From the NCBI RefSeq assembly GCF_963924675.1, contig NC_089225.1, positions 113,431,094 to 113,495,093 on the forward strand: a DNA stretch of 64,000 bases, in the 5' to 3' direction. Below are positions 50,992 to 62,740 of this stretch, in pieces. Both the position numbers and the translations under genes were made by a program. Positions within the stretch are counted from its first letter, which is position 1. Every line of letters starts with the position of its first letter. This stretch comes from Phocoena phocoena. Its lineage: Eukaryota > Chordata > Mammalia > Artiodactyla > Phocoenidae. Below the pieces are notes generated by a model. The model did no database searches. It worked only from the letters and a program-made list of their open reading frames with translations, and was not told where the DNA came from.

Positions 50992-52396
50992 CAGGGACAT
51001 ATAAATACTAGGTGAACATTGAATAAAATTTAAGAATTGCTGACCTTGTTTAAACATGAAAATGGCATTGTACTTACGTTGAAAACAAAGAGTCCCTACC
51101 TTTTAGGGAGACAGGTAGGTACTGGGATAGTTACAGATGATACGATACAATGAGTGGGATTTGATTCAAAATGACTGTGAGGGTAGAGGTGGAGGGGTGA
51201 GGTGGGACACAGATAAAACACAGCTGGACACGACCCGACCCTGCTAAGTTCGCTGATAAGACCCTGAGGGCTCCTTCTACTAGTCTCTCCACTTCTAAGT
51301 GTGTCTAAGATTTTTTATGATACAAAGTTAAAAAAAATTTTTTAATTACATTTCTAAATATCTTCTGTGTCAAAGAAGAAATCCTAACAACCACTTAAAA
51401 ATAATTAGAATCGAAAGATAATGGAAAAAGTACATATAATAAGTTGAAGGGTTCTGCTCTTACTATATTTAGAGGAAAACTGATAACCTTAAACGATTAT
51501 ATTTGACAATAATGAGGATACAATTAGTAAGCTAGATAGATGTATCTTCAGAAAAAACACTAGAACGAATCCTAGGAAACAGAGGGAAGGAGATAATAAA
51601 CACATAAATAAATGGAAAATGTTCATTACACTCATACATACCAACACAATAAGAAATTGGTTCTTTGAAAAGACCAACAAAATAGATAACCTTCTAAGAA
51701 GAGTGATTTAGAAAATGAGAGAAAAGCACAAACTTAAAACATTAGGAATTTAAAAGGTCACCAAAGTTCAGATATGGCAGAAATTGAAAAGACTCAAACA
51801 ACTTCAGGCCAATCAATTTTAAAACCTACATAAAATAGATACATTTCTAGAAAAACGTAACTTTTCCAAGTTGACAAAAAATAGAAAATACAGCAACTCT
51901 ATAATCATAAACTAAAGTGAAACAATACTTGAAAATCTTTCCACACAGATCACATTAGAGACAGTATTACCAACCATTGGACTAACTGATCATTCAATTT
52001 TAAACAAAACTTTCAAGAGAACAGAGAAATAAAGAGAACTCCCGGCTCATCCTGTGAGGCTAGTGCAAAACCTTGCTACAAAAACCAAAGACAGTATAAA
52101 AAAGAAAAATTACAGTCCTGGTCATGAATACAGCCACAAAATTCCCAAATGAATTATTAGCAAGCTTGATCTAGCAGTCTATAAAAAAGATAAGAGACTA
52201 AAATAAGCAGTATTTTAAAATGAGAAATGCAACATCTACACAGAACGTCTATGAATGTAATTCACTGAATTAATCATCCTCATAATAGAAATAAGTATAA
52301 TATAAACTCCAACAACTATAAAAGCCCTCAGCAAACTACGAACAAAAGAGAACTTCTTTAATCTGCAAAAGAGGATCTATTAAAAAAACACGGCAG

Positions 52397-53799
52397 ACTG
52401 GTGCCGGGGCGCTCATTTAGCGTGCGCGCCCTAAGCTTTGGGGCTGAGCTAGCGTCTTGGGTTTTCTCTTATTTCTCCTTGCTTTTTGACTTTCTCCGGT
52501 CGCTGGTGTCTCCGACTTTCGATATGCCGTCTTCTTTGCTGGGCTCGGCAATGCCGGCCTCCACGTCACAGCCCTGCAGGAAGCTTTAGAAAATGCCGGG
52601 TGGCTCATGGACCATCAGTTGCAAGGAGACTGCATGTACCCAGACCTTTCCCATCTGCTCATGGGGTCTGCCCCAAATAATCCCACTGTTTCTGGCATGT
52701 CAGATATGGTTTATCCCCTACGAGGACCTGGTTTGCTGTCAGCACCCCAACCTGCCAGAGATCAGTTCCACTCAAAGACTTCTTCTCCCACCTGAACTTG
52801 TTGAACGGTTTGGACATATCCTATTACTTTGTATGTCCTGTTACTTTGTAGGTAACTCTTTAAAACATTTAAAAATTGGTATCCTCATTATTATAATTCT
52901 AGTTTTGTGTTTAATTAGTGTATAAGTTCATATAAGGGTTTTATTTAAAATGCATTTACGTATGTGGCTAGTTTGCCACGTGCCTAGAATATTTCATGTA
53001 AAATTGAATGTTGAAAATTGTCACATTTTAATTGTTTGGGGACACTGAGGAGAGCAAATTGCTTACAAGCAACTCCGCATTTTTAGATGATATATGGCAA
53101 GGCATTACTTTCTAATTAAGTGCTATACAGGGAAGTTTTTACTACCACGCCTTTTCAGTTCAAAGACCCATGATGTTTGTTTTTATTTTTTCCTGTACTT
53201 GAACATTTTAAAACTGAGTAGTGGCTCTGAAAATGTTTAAAACAAATCTGCAAGTCTCTGGTGTGTTTGTATACTTACTGGTGTCTTAGAATTGAAGTTG
53301 ATAAGTCATTGTCTGTCTAAGGATTACAGCAAGAATCCATATCTAAGGCTACAAGAAACTGAAGTATTGATACTAATGCCATCTTCATAGACTGAGAAGT
53401 TAGATGAGTTTTCTTATCCTCTAAAAGTTAGATTTTATTTGTTTTTCTTAAAGGGTGGCATACCCTGTAAAAGGACTATATTTATCTTTCTTTGCTAGGA
53501 AGCTTTTCTGAAGAGCAGTCTGTAACTCTCTTAATAAAGACATCGAGATGCTATATAAAAATTTAATCTGAGACTTTTAAAAGTATGTTAATCTGTTCAG
53601 GGTGAAAGGGCTTCATATTTCAAAATAGTGTGATTTAGAAAAAGAAAAGAAATGAAACATTAGGGAAAATGCTTATAAAATAAATAGAAAAACTAGTAAA
53701 ATCTAATCTATATTTTCCCTAAAATTTTCATTGTTTCTCTGAGACTTTGTAAAATAGTGTTATTAAATAAATAATACATCCTATCATATACCCAAAAAA
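52397..53799 (+). pseudogene. NUP155: NUP155 processed pseudogene with large internal deletion
   Basis: An intronless copy of the mRNA for nucleoporin Nup155. It begins with GC-rich 5'UTR, then the start codon at 52524 and the recognisable peptide [15 protein letters not shown]. After a frameshift come [30 protein letters not shown] and [10 protein letters not shown] second frameshift restores the frame for ELVERFGH at about 52800. Similarity to the coding region stops near 52819, after about 98 codons of a protein of roughly 1390. What follows looks like 3'UTR, ending with AATAAA at 53766 and a short A-run at about 53792. It is dead: the original frame stops at 52587-52589. Flanks aaaaaacacggcag and aaaaaaacccgcag look like an imperfect target duplication. 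It sits inside an old L1. Confidence 0.85.
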
Positions 53800-54608
53800 A
53801 ACCCGCAGCAAATATTGCTTTTAATGGTGAACCTTGACCGAGACAAGAGTCCAGGCAACACCACCGCAGAGGAGCTGGCTGATGGGGGAATAATGCAAGC
53901 AGAGAGGCAAGACACACCACCACGCCTCACAGACGCTATGATCAAAATATAGAACTCTTCTCCCGTTAAAAAACAAAAAAGAATTACAGAGAAGTTAATG
54001 AGGTCATTTAACAAAGTGCTGGGTAAGGTCAACATACAGAAAAACCCACCTACATTTCAATATTAATGCAACAAGTAGAGAATCCCAGTATTTTAAAAAG
54101 TACAAAGTAACAAGAATTATATGTAACAAAAGATAGAAGAGACCTTTATGGATAAAAAATTATAAAAGATTACTGATAGATATTTTAAATGACCGAAGGA
54201 CAAGAAGACTCACTACCATAAAGATATCAGTTCTCTTCAAACTGATGTATTTCGTGAACTTGAGAAGGTGATTCTCAAACGATATAGGAGAACAAGCCCG
54301 AAGCAGTCAGAGCAGTCCTGAAGAAGATGGTGTGAGTCCTCCACACATGACTATGGGAAAGACGGGGTATCCCATGTTTCTTACGGAAAGAAGATGGAAC
54401 TCATTCCTACTCACACTGTACACCAAAACTAATTCCACATGGATTAACACTCGAATGTGAAAAAGGCAAAAGTTTAAAACTTTTTGAAGACACTCTTTGG
54501 AAAATATCCTCATGACCTTGGAAAGAAAAACTCAAGATACAAAACGTGCTCACCACAAAAGAAACAACCGCTCGCGTTGACTACATTTACATTGAGAATT
54601 TCTGCTCA

Positions 54609-54801
54609 AAGGCAGAAATAGAGACACAGATGTAGAGAACAAACGTATGGACACCAAGGGGGGAAATCGGGGGCGGGGGGGGTGGGGGTGGGATGAATTG
54701 GGAGATTGGGATTGACAATATATACACTAATATGTATAAAATAGATAACTAATAAGAACCTGCTGTATAAAAAATAATAAAATAAGATGTGGAAAAAAAA
54801 A
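54609..54801 (+). mobile_element. Cetartiodactyl L1 3'UTR insertion, 5'-truncated, nested in older L1
   Basis: About 193 bases matching the artiodactyl/cetacean L1 3'UTR: a G-rich polypurine tract at 54658-54692, then 'gaattgggagattgggattg', 'acaatatatacactaatatg' and 'taactaataagaacctgctg', and an A-tail. A perfect 14-bp duplication, agaatttctgctca, lies at 54595-54608 and 54802-54815. The tract has at least four G-runs with short loops, the usual L1 3'UTR quadruplex-prone feature. Confidence 0.9.
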
Positions 54802-57800
54802 AGAATTTCTGCTCATTAGACGCTGTTTAAAAGTGCAAGTCTGAGTCCTGAAGAAGGTGGTCCACACTGTATATAACTGACAAAGTACCTGACAAAGGAC
54901 TTGGCTCTATAACATATACGTAACTCCTACAAGTCAGTACAAGAAAGATCAAAGAGAAATGGCAAAAAGGACAAGTAGGCTTTTCACAGAAGAAGGGCTC
55001 TTAGTGGCTGAAAAAAAATAGGTTAAAATGCAGGACCCCATCAGTAATGCAGGAGAGGCAATCAGACCACCGTGAAATGGGAGACGGACATCCACCCCAT
55101 TCTGGAGCTATCAAGTGTCAGAAAGGCTACAGATGAGGACGGACTTTCTGGAAGCTCATCAGCTTTCTCTTATAATGCTGAAACTTGGGCCTATGACCCA
55201 CTCCCAGGCATACCCACGCTTGAAAAATCCCTGCCTGTGTGTACCAAGACAATAGCGCAAGAATTGTCATTACAGCACTACTAAGTGGAAACAGCCCAAA
55301 GAGCCATCAACAGATCAGCTGTGGGATATTAAGAGTGTGTAAGTGTATTTAGCAGTGAAAATGAATGATTTACAGCCAAAAAAGAAATGATGTCATGAGT
55401 CTTGGAAACAATACTGAATTTTTTTTAAAAAAAAGCAAGCTGCAGAAGACTGTATCAGTATGATGGCACTTTTAAAAATCTCAGAAAAAGTAAACCTAAA
55501 CAGGATGCTGTTTAAGGAAGCAGGCATATATGGCAAAGTAGTTTCTAAAAGAAAGTAAGTTAAAAAAAAAAAAAAACTCAACTGCATCCCTAAATAAATA
55601 AATAAATGAAAGCAAGTCGGTGACAAACACAAAACTGAAAACAGGTTTCTGCTAGTGGCGAACGGCCGACCGCACATCCCGGCACTCGTTACTGGGCCTG
55701 CAAGGAAAAGGGCCACCACGTGTGTGTGGTTGGCAATGGGGGTGCCCCCTTGGGGGAGATGAGCCCAGTGGAAACCAGCCCAAGACAACGTCTCTCTCCA
55801 CTTTTCACCACGTGTGATCATAGAGGACCAAATGACAGTCCGCAATTCTATCGCCCTGACTTCTTAGGAACAGAGGGCATTCAGCAGGCCCATTTACACA
55901 ATGGTCACCAGGATTCCTAGCTGGAAGGAGGCTGGGCCAAGGGGCTGGAACCTCCCCAGTGGAAACCAACCCTTGTTCGTGGAGCCTTGGAAGGAGGCAC
56001 AAGACAGGGCACATTCCTTTAATGCCTTATGTTGCACTAACCCCATCACAGAACCTTTAAATCACATTCCACAAGTCCCGAACCTCCTTTATAAAATACT
56101 TAAATACATCCTCAAGAAAGGGGGCAGGCATTGGCTGTTAAGATCTATTTATACATTTCTTCAAAGGAGGAGATGAAGAAATCGTAACTGCTACATGATT
56201 AGGAATTAGAAACACGACTGTGTGATGAAACCCTCCAGCTTTAATCCCCTAAAACCACTTGCTCCCCAAAGAATTCATTAAAATTCCACTTTAGATTGAC
56301 CTACTCAAAACTAATTTTAAGTGGAAATTCTTGACAGAAGGAAATATACTGTTTCTTCCATCTTTTTTTTAATGGTATAAACACGGAATCGGTGCCCTCA
56401 CAATACAAAATCACTAAGGAGCACAAGATCCAGCTTCCCGGAAGCTGGAAATAATTAAGGAAAGCTCTGTCCTCCCCGAGGGCCCGGCCTTGCTGCTTCT
56501 CCCAGAGGGCTCAAAGTCCCTTTTCTAAGAGTGACAGCCCCCGGGGACGTTTATTGAGCTGTGGGACGCTCCTCGGCCCCTGACACATTCCCCAGAATCT
56601 GGCATCTTAAAACATCTTCGAGGACTTTTCTTTCAAATACAAGCAAAGGAAACCCCCCCCCGAACAAGCAGACAGAAGGTGGTGACAGCGAGCATTGCTG
56701 ACTGGCCCTGTGGGGAGCAGGTACGTTCTCCGTGGCACCAGATTCAGGGTGAAGATAAAAAGCGGTCCATTCCCCTCAGCAAGGGATTTCATCAAATCGT
56801 TGCACAGAGTCTAGGGTCCTTTTAAACAACATCTCCTTTGCAGATGAAAAGTGCTCGTAAAGACTTCGGAAAGTTCCTCCAGGGACCAGTGAGGATGTGG
56901 GGAGACAGCTTTTCATTGTTTCATGGATGTTTTAACTTTGAAGCCCAGCAACAAGTGTGTTCAAAAAGAAATGGATAAAAGTGATTGTGAACTGGGGTGT
57001 TTAAACTTTCTGGAGTGTTATGTGGAGTCCAATTAATCTTCAACTTAAACTGTCAAAGTACAAATTTAAAGGGTCTCTACACTCACCACCTCCTGGCTCA
57101 GCTGAGGCTGGGGCTCATTCTCGACATTCAAAGAGCTGCATGCTGTGAAGGACACAGCCTGATGGCGCCCAACCCACCCCCTCCCTCCGAAACTTCCACC
57201 CCAGGGACAGCAAAAAGACATCAATCTTTCCCCCAAGCCCCGTCCCTCAAGGAGACCACAGCCATAGAGTTCTTGAAGCTGGGAAGGGACCTGGCTGACC
57301 AGGGACTTCTGAGGCTGGGGAAGGTCAGGGTCCAGTCACCTCTGGCCACCACAGCCCGCCCGCCACACACGGGGACTGTTGCTCACCACCCCCCAGAGAA
57401 GCTCCCCGCTGAGGGCAGGAGCTGGGTGCCGGCCTAAAACGGGGCACTCCAAGCTGATTCACCGAGGGTTGGCGCGGGGGCCACGCGGGGACCCGCAGGA
57501 AGGAGTTGAGAGGGTGCTGTCCAGGTAAAAGGATCAGGCCAAGACGAAGGACAGCAGGTCCTGGCTTCTGAGACACTAGGAAACGGCGAGGCCCTGCCCA
57601 TCACCTGGGCAGGGAGGCAGCCAGTCCATCAGCCCTGCTGGCTTGTGGGAGACTCACCGTGAGCTGTGGGCCAGCCCCGAACGTGAAGACAGAGCAGCCA
57701 ACCAAAACAAGGCTCCACGAGCCTTTCCGTGCTCACCGTCTGCTGCCCCTCACCCGCCCCCGAGAAGGCAGGAGCGTTCACGTGGCTCCCCGTGGTCCCT

Positions 57801-58404
57801 CCAGAACCCGGAGCGGTGCCAGGAAGAGGGAGGTGGGGGTGACCAGGGCGAGGGAGGGCCTGGCCCTGCTCACCAGCCCCCGAGCCGTACAAGGACTTCC
57901 TGCCAAGCTGGGGCCGGGCGTGGGAGGGGCCCATGGCCACCGCATCACAGACAGATGCCGCTCACCTGGCCCAGACGCTGTGGACTCAGCCAGGGCGAGT
58001 TTAGAAAGAACACATGGTACCGGAAAATCCAAGTCGACAGTACCGGCCAAGTGTAGGCATGTGAGAAAGCACAAGGTGAGAATGAGGGGCCGGCCACCCG
58101 CTGCCTGCTCTCTGAAGCTGGCTACCGGATCAACCCCAGCCAGGGGCCCGACTCTCCGGAGGAAGGTCCCCCTCAGGCAAGGCCCCTGCTGCAGCTGCAG
58201 CCGCTGGGTCCTGGAGACCATCTATTTCTCCTCCGAAGAGCCAGGACAAGACAAGAGCCCCAGACCAGCCCGGCCAAAGCAGGAAGAGAGCCCCGACCGG
58301 CCGGCCGGCTGACCGGACCAGCGTCCTCCTACAGCGCTCTCACCGAGGGGCCACACTGCAGCTGCCCCGGCTCAGCAATGGCGATCAAAGAGTCCCTAAA
58401 TCTT

Positions 58405-58575
58405 AGTTCATCAGAAGTCACCGAGAATAAACGGGAGTGGAACAGCCTCTCTGGAAGGCAATTTGGGGATGTGCATGAAAATCCCTAAATAAATATTTAC
58501 ACCCTTGACTCCACTCATAAAAATTATGATCTATCCACAGCATGCACCCAAATTTATTTTAAATACATAATCCTA
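58405..58575 (+). mobile_element. L1 ORF2 remnant
   Basis: The order 'gggagtggaacagcctctct', 'ggaaggcaatttggggatgt', then 'cttgactccactcataaaaa' follows the L1 ORF2 tail. Short and diverged. Confidence 0.5.
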
Positions 58576-58740
58576 ATTGTTCAAACGGTCAAATACATAA
58601 ACTCTTAAGTATTTACATATACTTCTGATTATATTCTGTATAGTTTATGCATTTCAGTTAGGACCACGTTACGCACAGTTTCACCTTAGCGGTCATGCGA
58701 ACGCTTCCCACATCACTGCATATAGAAATACACATATATG

Positions 58741-58742
58741 TT

Positions 58743-58776
<34 letters not shown>

Positions 58777-58800
58777 TATACATATATATGTAATATTTAT
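58741..58800. repeat. (TA)n with CA/TATG variants
   Basis: A TA dinucleotide run of about 13 units, followed by cacacacatatacatatatatg. It is self-complementary and therefore able to extrude as a hairpin. It is likely unstable in length. Confidence 0.9.
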
Positions 58801-59829
58801 ATTGAAAATTCCGTTCAAGAACAAAAATGGAATATTCTCATTTACTTTCCTAGAGGAGAAAAGAAAAAAGGGAAAAGTTTCCAAAACACGTTGGCTCTAA
58901 ATGATTAGATTTTACTCACATTGCCCTGAGAAGAAACAGTACTGATGACATGGCATTTGCTGAGCACTTACACCTGCGCATCCCGGGCGCCTGGACAGGG
59001 CAGTGCCAGGCTGCCCTGGTCGAGGTGCTCTGACGCCCACACGTGCTGCGCCCCCCGCCCACCGATAATCAAGCCTTCCGAAGATGAAGGCTCTCTTAGT
59101 CTGGTTCTTAAATTTGATGGGTCTCCTCAGCAGGGGCAGAGCCTGCACATGAAGCAAGGTCTGTCCGGGCACCTACATCCTCAACAACTTCTAAATGCCA
59201 CCATCCCTGGTTTGGCAGAAGAGAAGTGAGCAGAAAAAGACTTGTTTAAACAAGGGTTCCATTTCAGGCCATTTTCCCCTAGCCCTGGCATGTCATCCTC
59301 GTGAGGGGTTCATTGACAGCTCTCCTCATAAAAATGGAACCGCTTGGCCACCTTGAGGACTTGGGGGCAACCACCAGACAAACCCGAGGCCATGGCAGAG
59401 ACCAGGCCCATCCTCAGCCAAGGTCACTGGCCTCAGAGTGGGGACGGGAACACACCTGTGTGGACGGGAACACACCTGTGTGGCCCTGGAGGCTGAGACC
59501 AGCCCAGTACTGGCAGGGGGAGGGTTCCCAGCAGCTGACAGCATCACTGCGGAGAGCAAGGGGTCCTGCCCACCCCTCAGTGAGGACCAAAATGACGCGA
59601 TCTTTAGACCCTATTGGTAGAAACCTTAGGTTGAACTTAAAATTCCTTACATTTTAAAAGGAAAGTCATAAAACAAACCAAGATGTGGGAGAAGAAACTT
59701 AATGTATTCATTTTCTCACCCTTCTTAGTGGTCAACAATTACCATTTTAAGGTTAAGAAATCAGTAAATGATAGGTAGTAAGCATATTATTATATGTTAT
59801 AAAGAGAATCACCTGAACTAAGAATAACA

Positions 59830-60840
59830 CTGTAACTAACAAAATCAGAAAGCGAGCAAGCAAAGAGGCCAGAGATCCTGCAGTTTACTGATGATCTGAG
59901 CTCTTACGAGGGACTCACAAACACTGCCAGAAGTTGCCATATCAAGAAACAGCCACAGAGCTAAATATATGGGCTTATAAACGGTCCCGGAGTAAGATGT
60001 GGAAAGAGGATACAGCCTCCCAAGTGACCAAAAGGACAACACAACTACTGACACTAAACCAAAGAAAAGGCCAGAAAACCCACCAACAAGAAGCCCCGAA
60101 CCAGAAGCGCTGAATACAGAAAATAGAACATAAAAACTGGATGAAAAGCTTAGAACTAAATACATCTGTTGTGTCACCAAATGTAAATGGGATCTGTTCA
60201 CACAAAGGTGATCAGATTAGGTAAAAAACAAAACGGAACCGTTACTGTCTACATAGAAAGCAACCAGAACACAACGGGCAAACAGTAACCGAAAGAAATC
60301 TGAGGTCAAACTCTCAGTATCACAAAGATCAAATCTAAAGCAAATGCTACACAAGATAAGGGCCATGCAGTTTACCTTAGATAAGAGTGTCCTGGAGATG
60401 CGTGCTTTCTAATAAAAGACAACACAGAGAATGCAGAGAAATAAGAAGAAAGGGACAGAAACACAGAATTAGCCGTTGATTTGAACTTGCTGCGGTACAC
60501 TTGACAACAGTGTCATGCCGAGGATTTGAAAAACACGACGAACGCTTCGGCTAAGCTACACTTCAAATGCTGCACAATGAAAGAATTTATGCTTTCTTCT
60601 TCAGACCCCCCACCAAGCACTTGCGAAAATCAGTGCCACATAAACACAGAGAGTTTCCAAATACGTACACAAACACCCAACGTACAGGCCGCAGTCCCTG
60701 AGCACACTGCAACAGAATCAGAAATGAATAAAACCAGAAGAAAAACAGAAGTCCAACTATAGGAAAACAGAACACCTTTCTCCTGAATACTCCAAATCCA
60801 AAATGAAAGCGAAGAAACTTTATAAAGATAATGAGCACAT
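59830..60840 (+). mobile_element. Decayed L1 (5' ORF2 region)
   Basis: A-rich strand. 'aaatacatctgttgtgtcac', then 'aaatgtaaatgggatctgtt' and 'gtctacatagaaagcaacca', follows the endonuclease-domain portion of an old L1 ORF2. Stops occur every few dozen codons. The right limit is uncertain. Confidence 0.5.
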
Positions 60841-61189
60841 CACCTGTTGAAAATTTCAGAATCTGCTCACAGTGAGCTCAGAGGCTTAATTCACAGTCTT
60901 GGGCACTTGCGTCGTTGTTTTAAAAAGGAACGGAAACAAACAAATTAAGTATTGGACTCAGAAAGTTAGAAAAAGAACTCAAAAATTAAGCCATATGTTG
61001 TTCAAGAAAAAAGAGGAAGAAGATAATAAAGCTTAAAAAAATTAAAGGAGTGACTGAGTCAGGAAACAGGAAATCCATGGAATGGCTAAAACCCGCCATG
61101 GAACAAAGTTTGCCTGTGCTTCCTGGGGGCAAAAACACAGGGATGACAGTTGAAGGAGGCTTCACAAACAAAACGAAAACAACCCTTTC

Positions 61190-61300
61190 GTTATGAAAAC
61201 CTTCAAAGACACACAAAATCAGAGAGGGCTATCGCGAACACCCTCGTATACAGCTTTAACAAGTAATCAAGATTTTGTTTCATCTATTAACATCCATTTT
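61190..61300. mobile_element. Fragment of the same unnamed ancient repeat as at 43310
   Basis: The wording 'aaaatcagagagggctatcg', 'cgaacaccctcgtatacagc' and 'tttaacaagtaatcaagatt' parallels the start of the repeat at 43330-43400. Only the beginning is recognisable. Confidence 0.4.
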
Positions 61301-62509
61301 TTGGGGGAACTGCATGGAATAAAATATCTCAACTTTAAACTGATAAAAGATGGCAAAGAATGAGTCATTTTTTAAAAAAACAGATTTTTCTCATTAACAT
61401 TACGAAGTGAAAAAGTAAGTGTAGATTCACAGGACGTTGCAAAGCTAGCACTGAGCGGGTCCCAAGCATCCTTCAAGCAGGCTCACTTCCAGCTGCATTT
61501 CAGTGTGAGCTGAGAGCAGGACACGGGAATACTTCGAACTGAACAACAGCCATTTCCATACACTGTTAGGACTGCTTGAAATGTACGATAAACTCAAAAC
61601 TCTTATTTTCAGCCAAACTTCACTGGTGGAGAGCCGCCTCTATACTGCCCACCAACTTGGTTTGATTCTCTTCTGGCGCGTGTTTTTCCAAAGGTCCTAT
61701 TAAATGACAAGCTGAAACTACTACTGAAGTTGTTACGAGCTTGGAAGAGACAGAGCTTTCCTTAACAGGTCCCTTAAATGGCTTTTTCTCCAGAGTAATA
61801 AATACACTGTGACAACAATGCAGAAAGCGTTCCAAACCTGAGTCTACAGAAAATAAAGTGACTTAGACGTAAACGTGGCTCTACACGTGCAGCCCTCCCG
61901 GGCCCCAGTGACCCCTCCTCTCCCGGGTGGTTCTAAGAGGACCCGTAATTCTGCTTCAGGAACACATCCATCATGTCGCTGCAATTTTCCTGGCTTTCCT
62001 GAAGCCCGTGATGTTCTTTTCATGGAATCTGGTACGCATAACGGGGCAGGCCATCTGCACTCCTGTGCTCTGTGATTTCAGATGAAGCCAAGTGTTAGAT
62101 CCCCCCCCCCCACTCCCTATTTCAGAACTTCTCCTTAAAGCTCTTTGGAAAATCCTTGGACTGTTTCTAATTTGTTCTGTATCCCCCAAGAAGAGAAACT
62201 GTCTTTGGGAAATATTTGCAAGCTCCAATGGAGCAAGAGCTGTAAATAAAAGCCTGGCGTGCAGTTGGGAACTTGGCTTTCGAGAAGCGCACAAATGGCT
62301 TCCGGGAAACTGTAAATAGAAACAGGCCTGCCCGCTGCAAAGCACGGGAGACGCGCTGTAAGTTCTCACGCACAGAAGCAGGCACCAAAGACAAGCGCGG
62401 CCCCTGGAAAAAGCGCTGGACGGAGCAGTGTAATTTTATGAACGGGTGTTACTGAGAGCTCTAAGATTATACAACTACAACGCAAAGGCAATAAAATAGA
62501 AACAATAGC

Positions 62510-62740
62510 AGAATACCCAAGGTCTCATCACTGAGCACCTATTAAAAGCACACCCCCTGGTATTATCCCCTTTGGCCCCCGTGACCCCACGCTGGGGCCC
62601 CCGTGGTGACAGGATACACAGATGGGGGACCCAGGCTGGAGAGTCATCAGCACCTTGCCCAGGTCGCTCAGGCAGTAACTGCACACCTGGGTTCAATCCG
62701 GTCGCACCGCTGCAGCCCCTGCACACCTCCACAACCTGCC
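62510..62740 (-). mobile_element. MIR SINE fragment, fairly long
   Basis: This follows the complement of MIR across most of its length: 'tattatcccctttggccccc', a gap, then 'cagatgggggacccaggctg' and 'caccttgcccaggtcgctca'. It then runs to 'cacacctgggttcaatccgg', which covers the tRNA-like B-box end. It is interrupted by a GC-rich insertion or divergence in the middle. Confidence 0.65.

Larger units (their letters stand above)
51380..55600 (+). mobile_element. Long decayed L1 (ORF2 to 3' part), host of two later insertions
   Basis: A-rich sense strand in L1 ORF2 order: 'ttggttctttgaaaagacca' and 'acaaaatagataaccttcta' (endonuclease/RT linker region) near 51660. After an interruption it resumes near 53805 with 'aatattgcttttaatggtga'. 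Then come 'ccacatggattaacactcga' (54438), 'ctcatgaccttggaaagaaa' (54509) and 'ggactttctggaagctcatc' (55140). No frame is open for long. Insertions at 52397-53799 and 54609-54801 split it. The ends are approximate, and more than one L1 copy may be involved. Confidence 0.65.

Noticed and set aside
56284..56326. Inverted repeat ttccactt / aagtggaa with a 27-base spacer
   Set aside because: Eight-base arms with a long loop are expected by chance many times in 64 kb; no supporting context.
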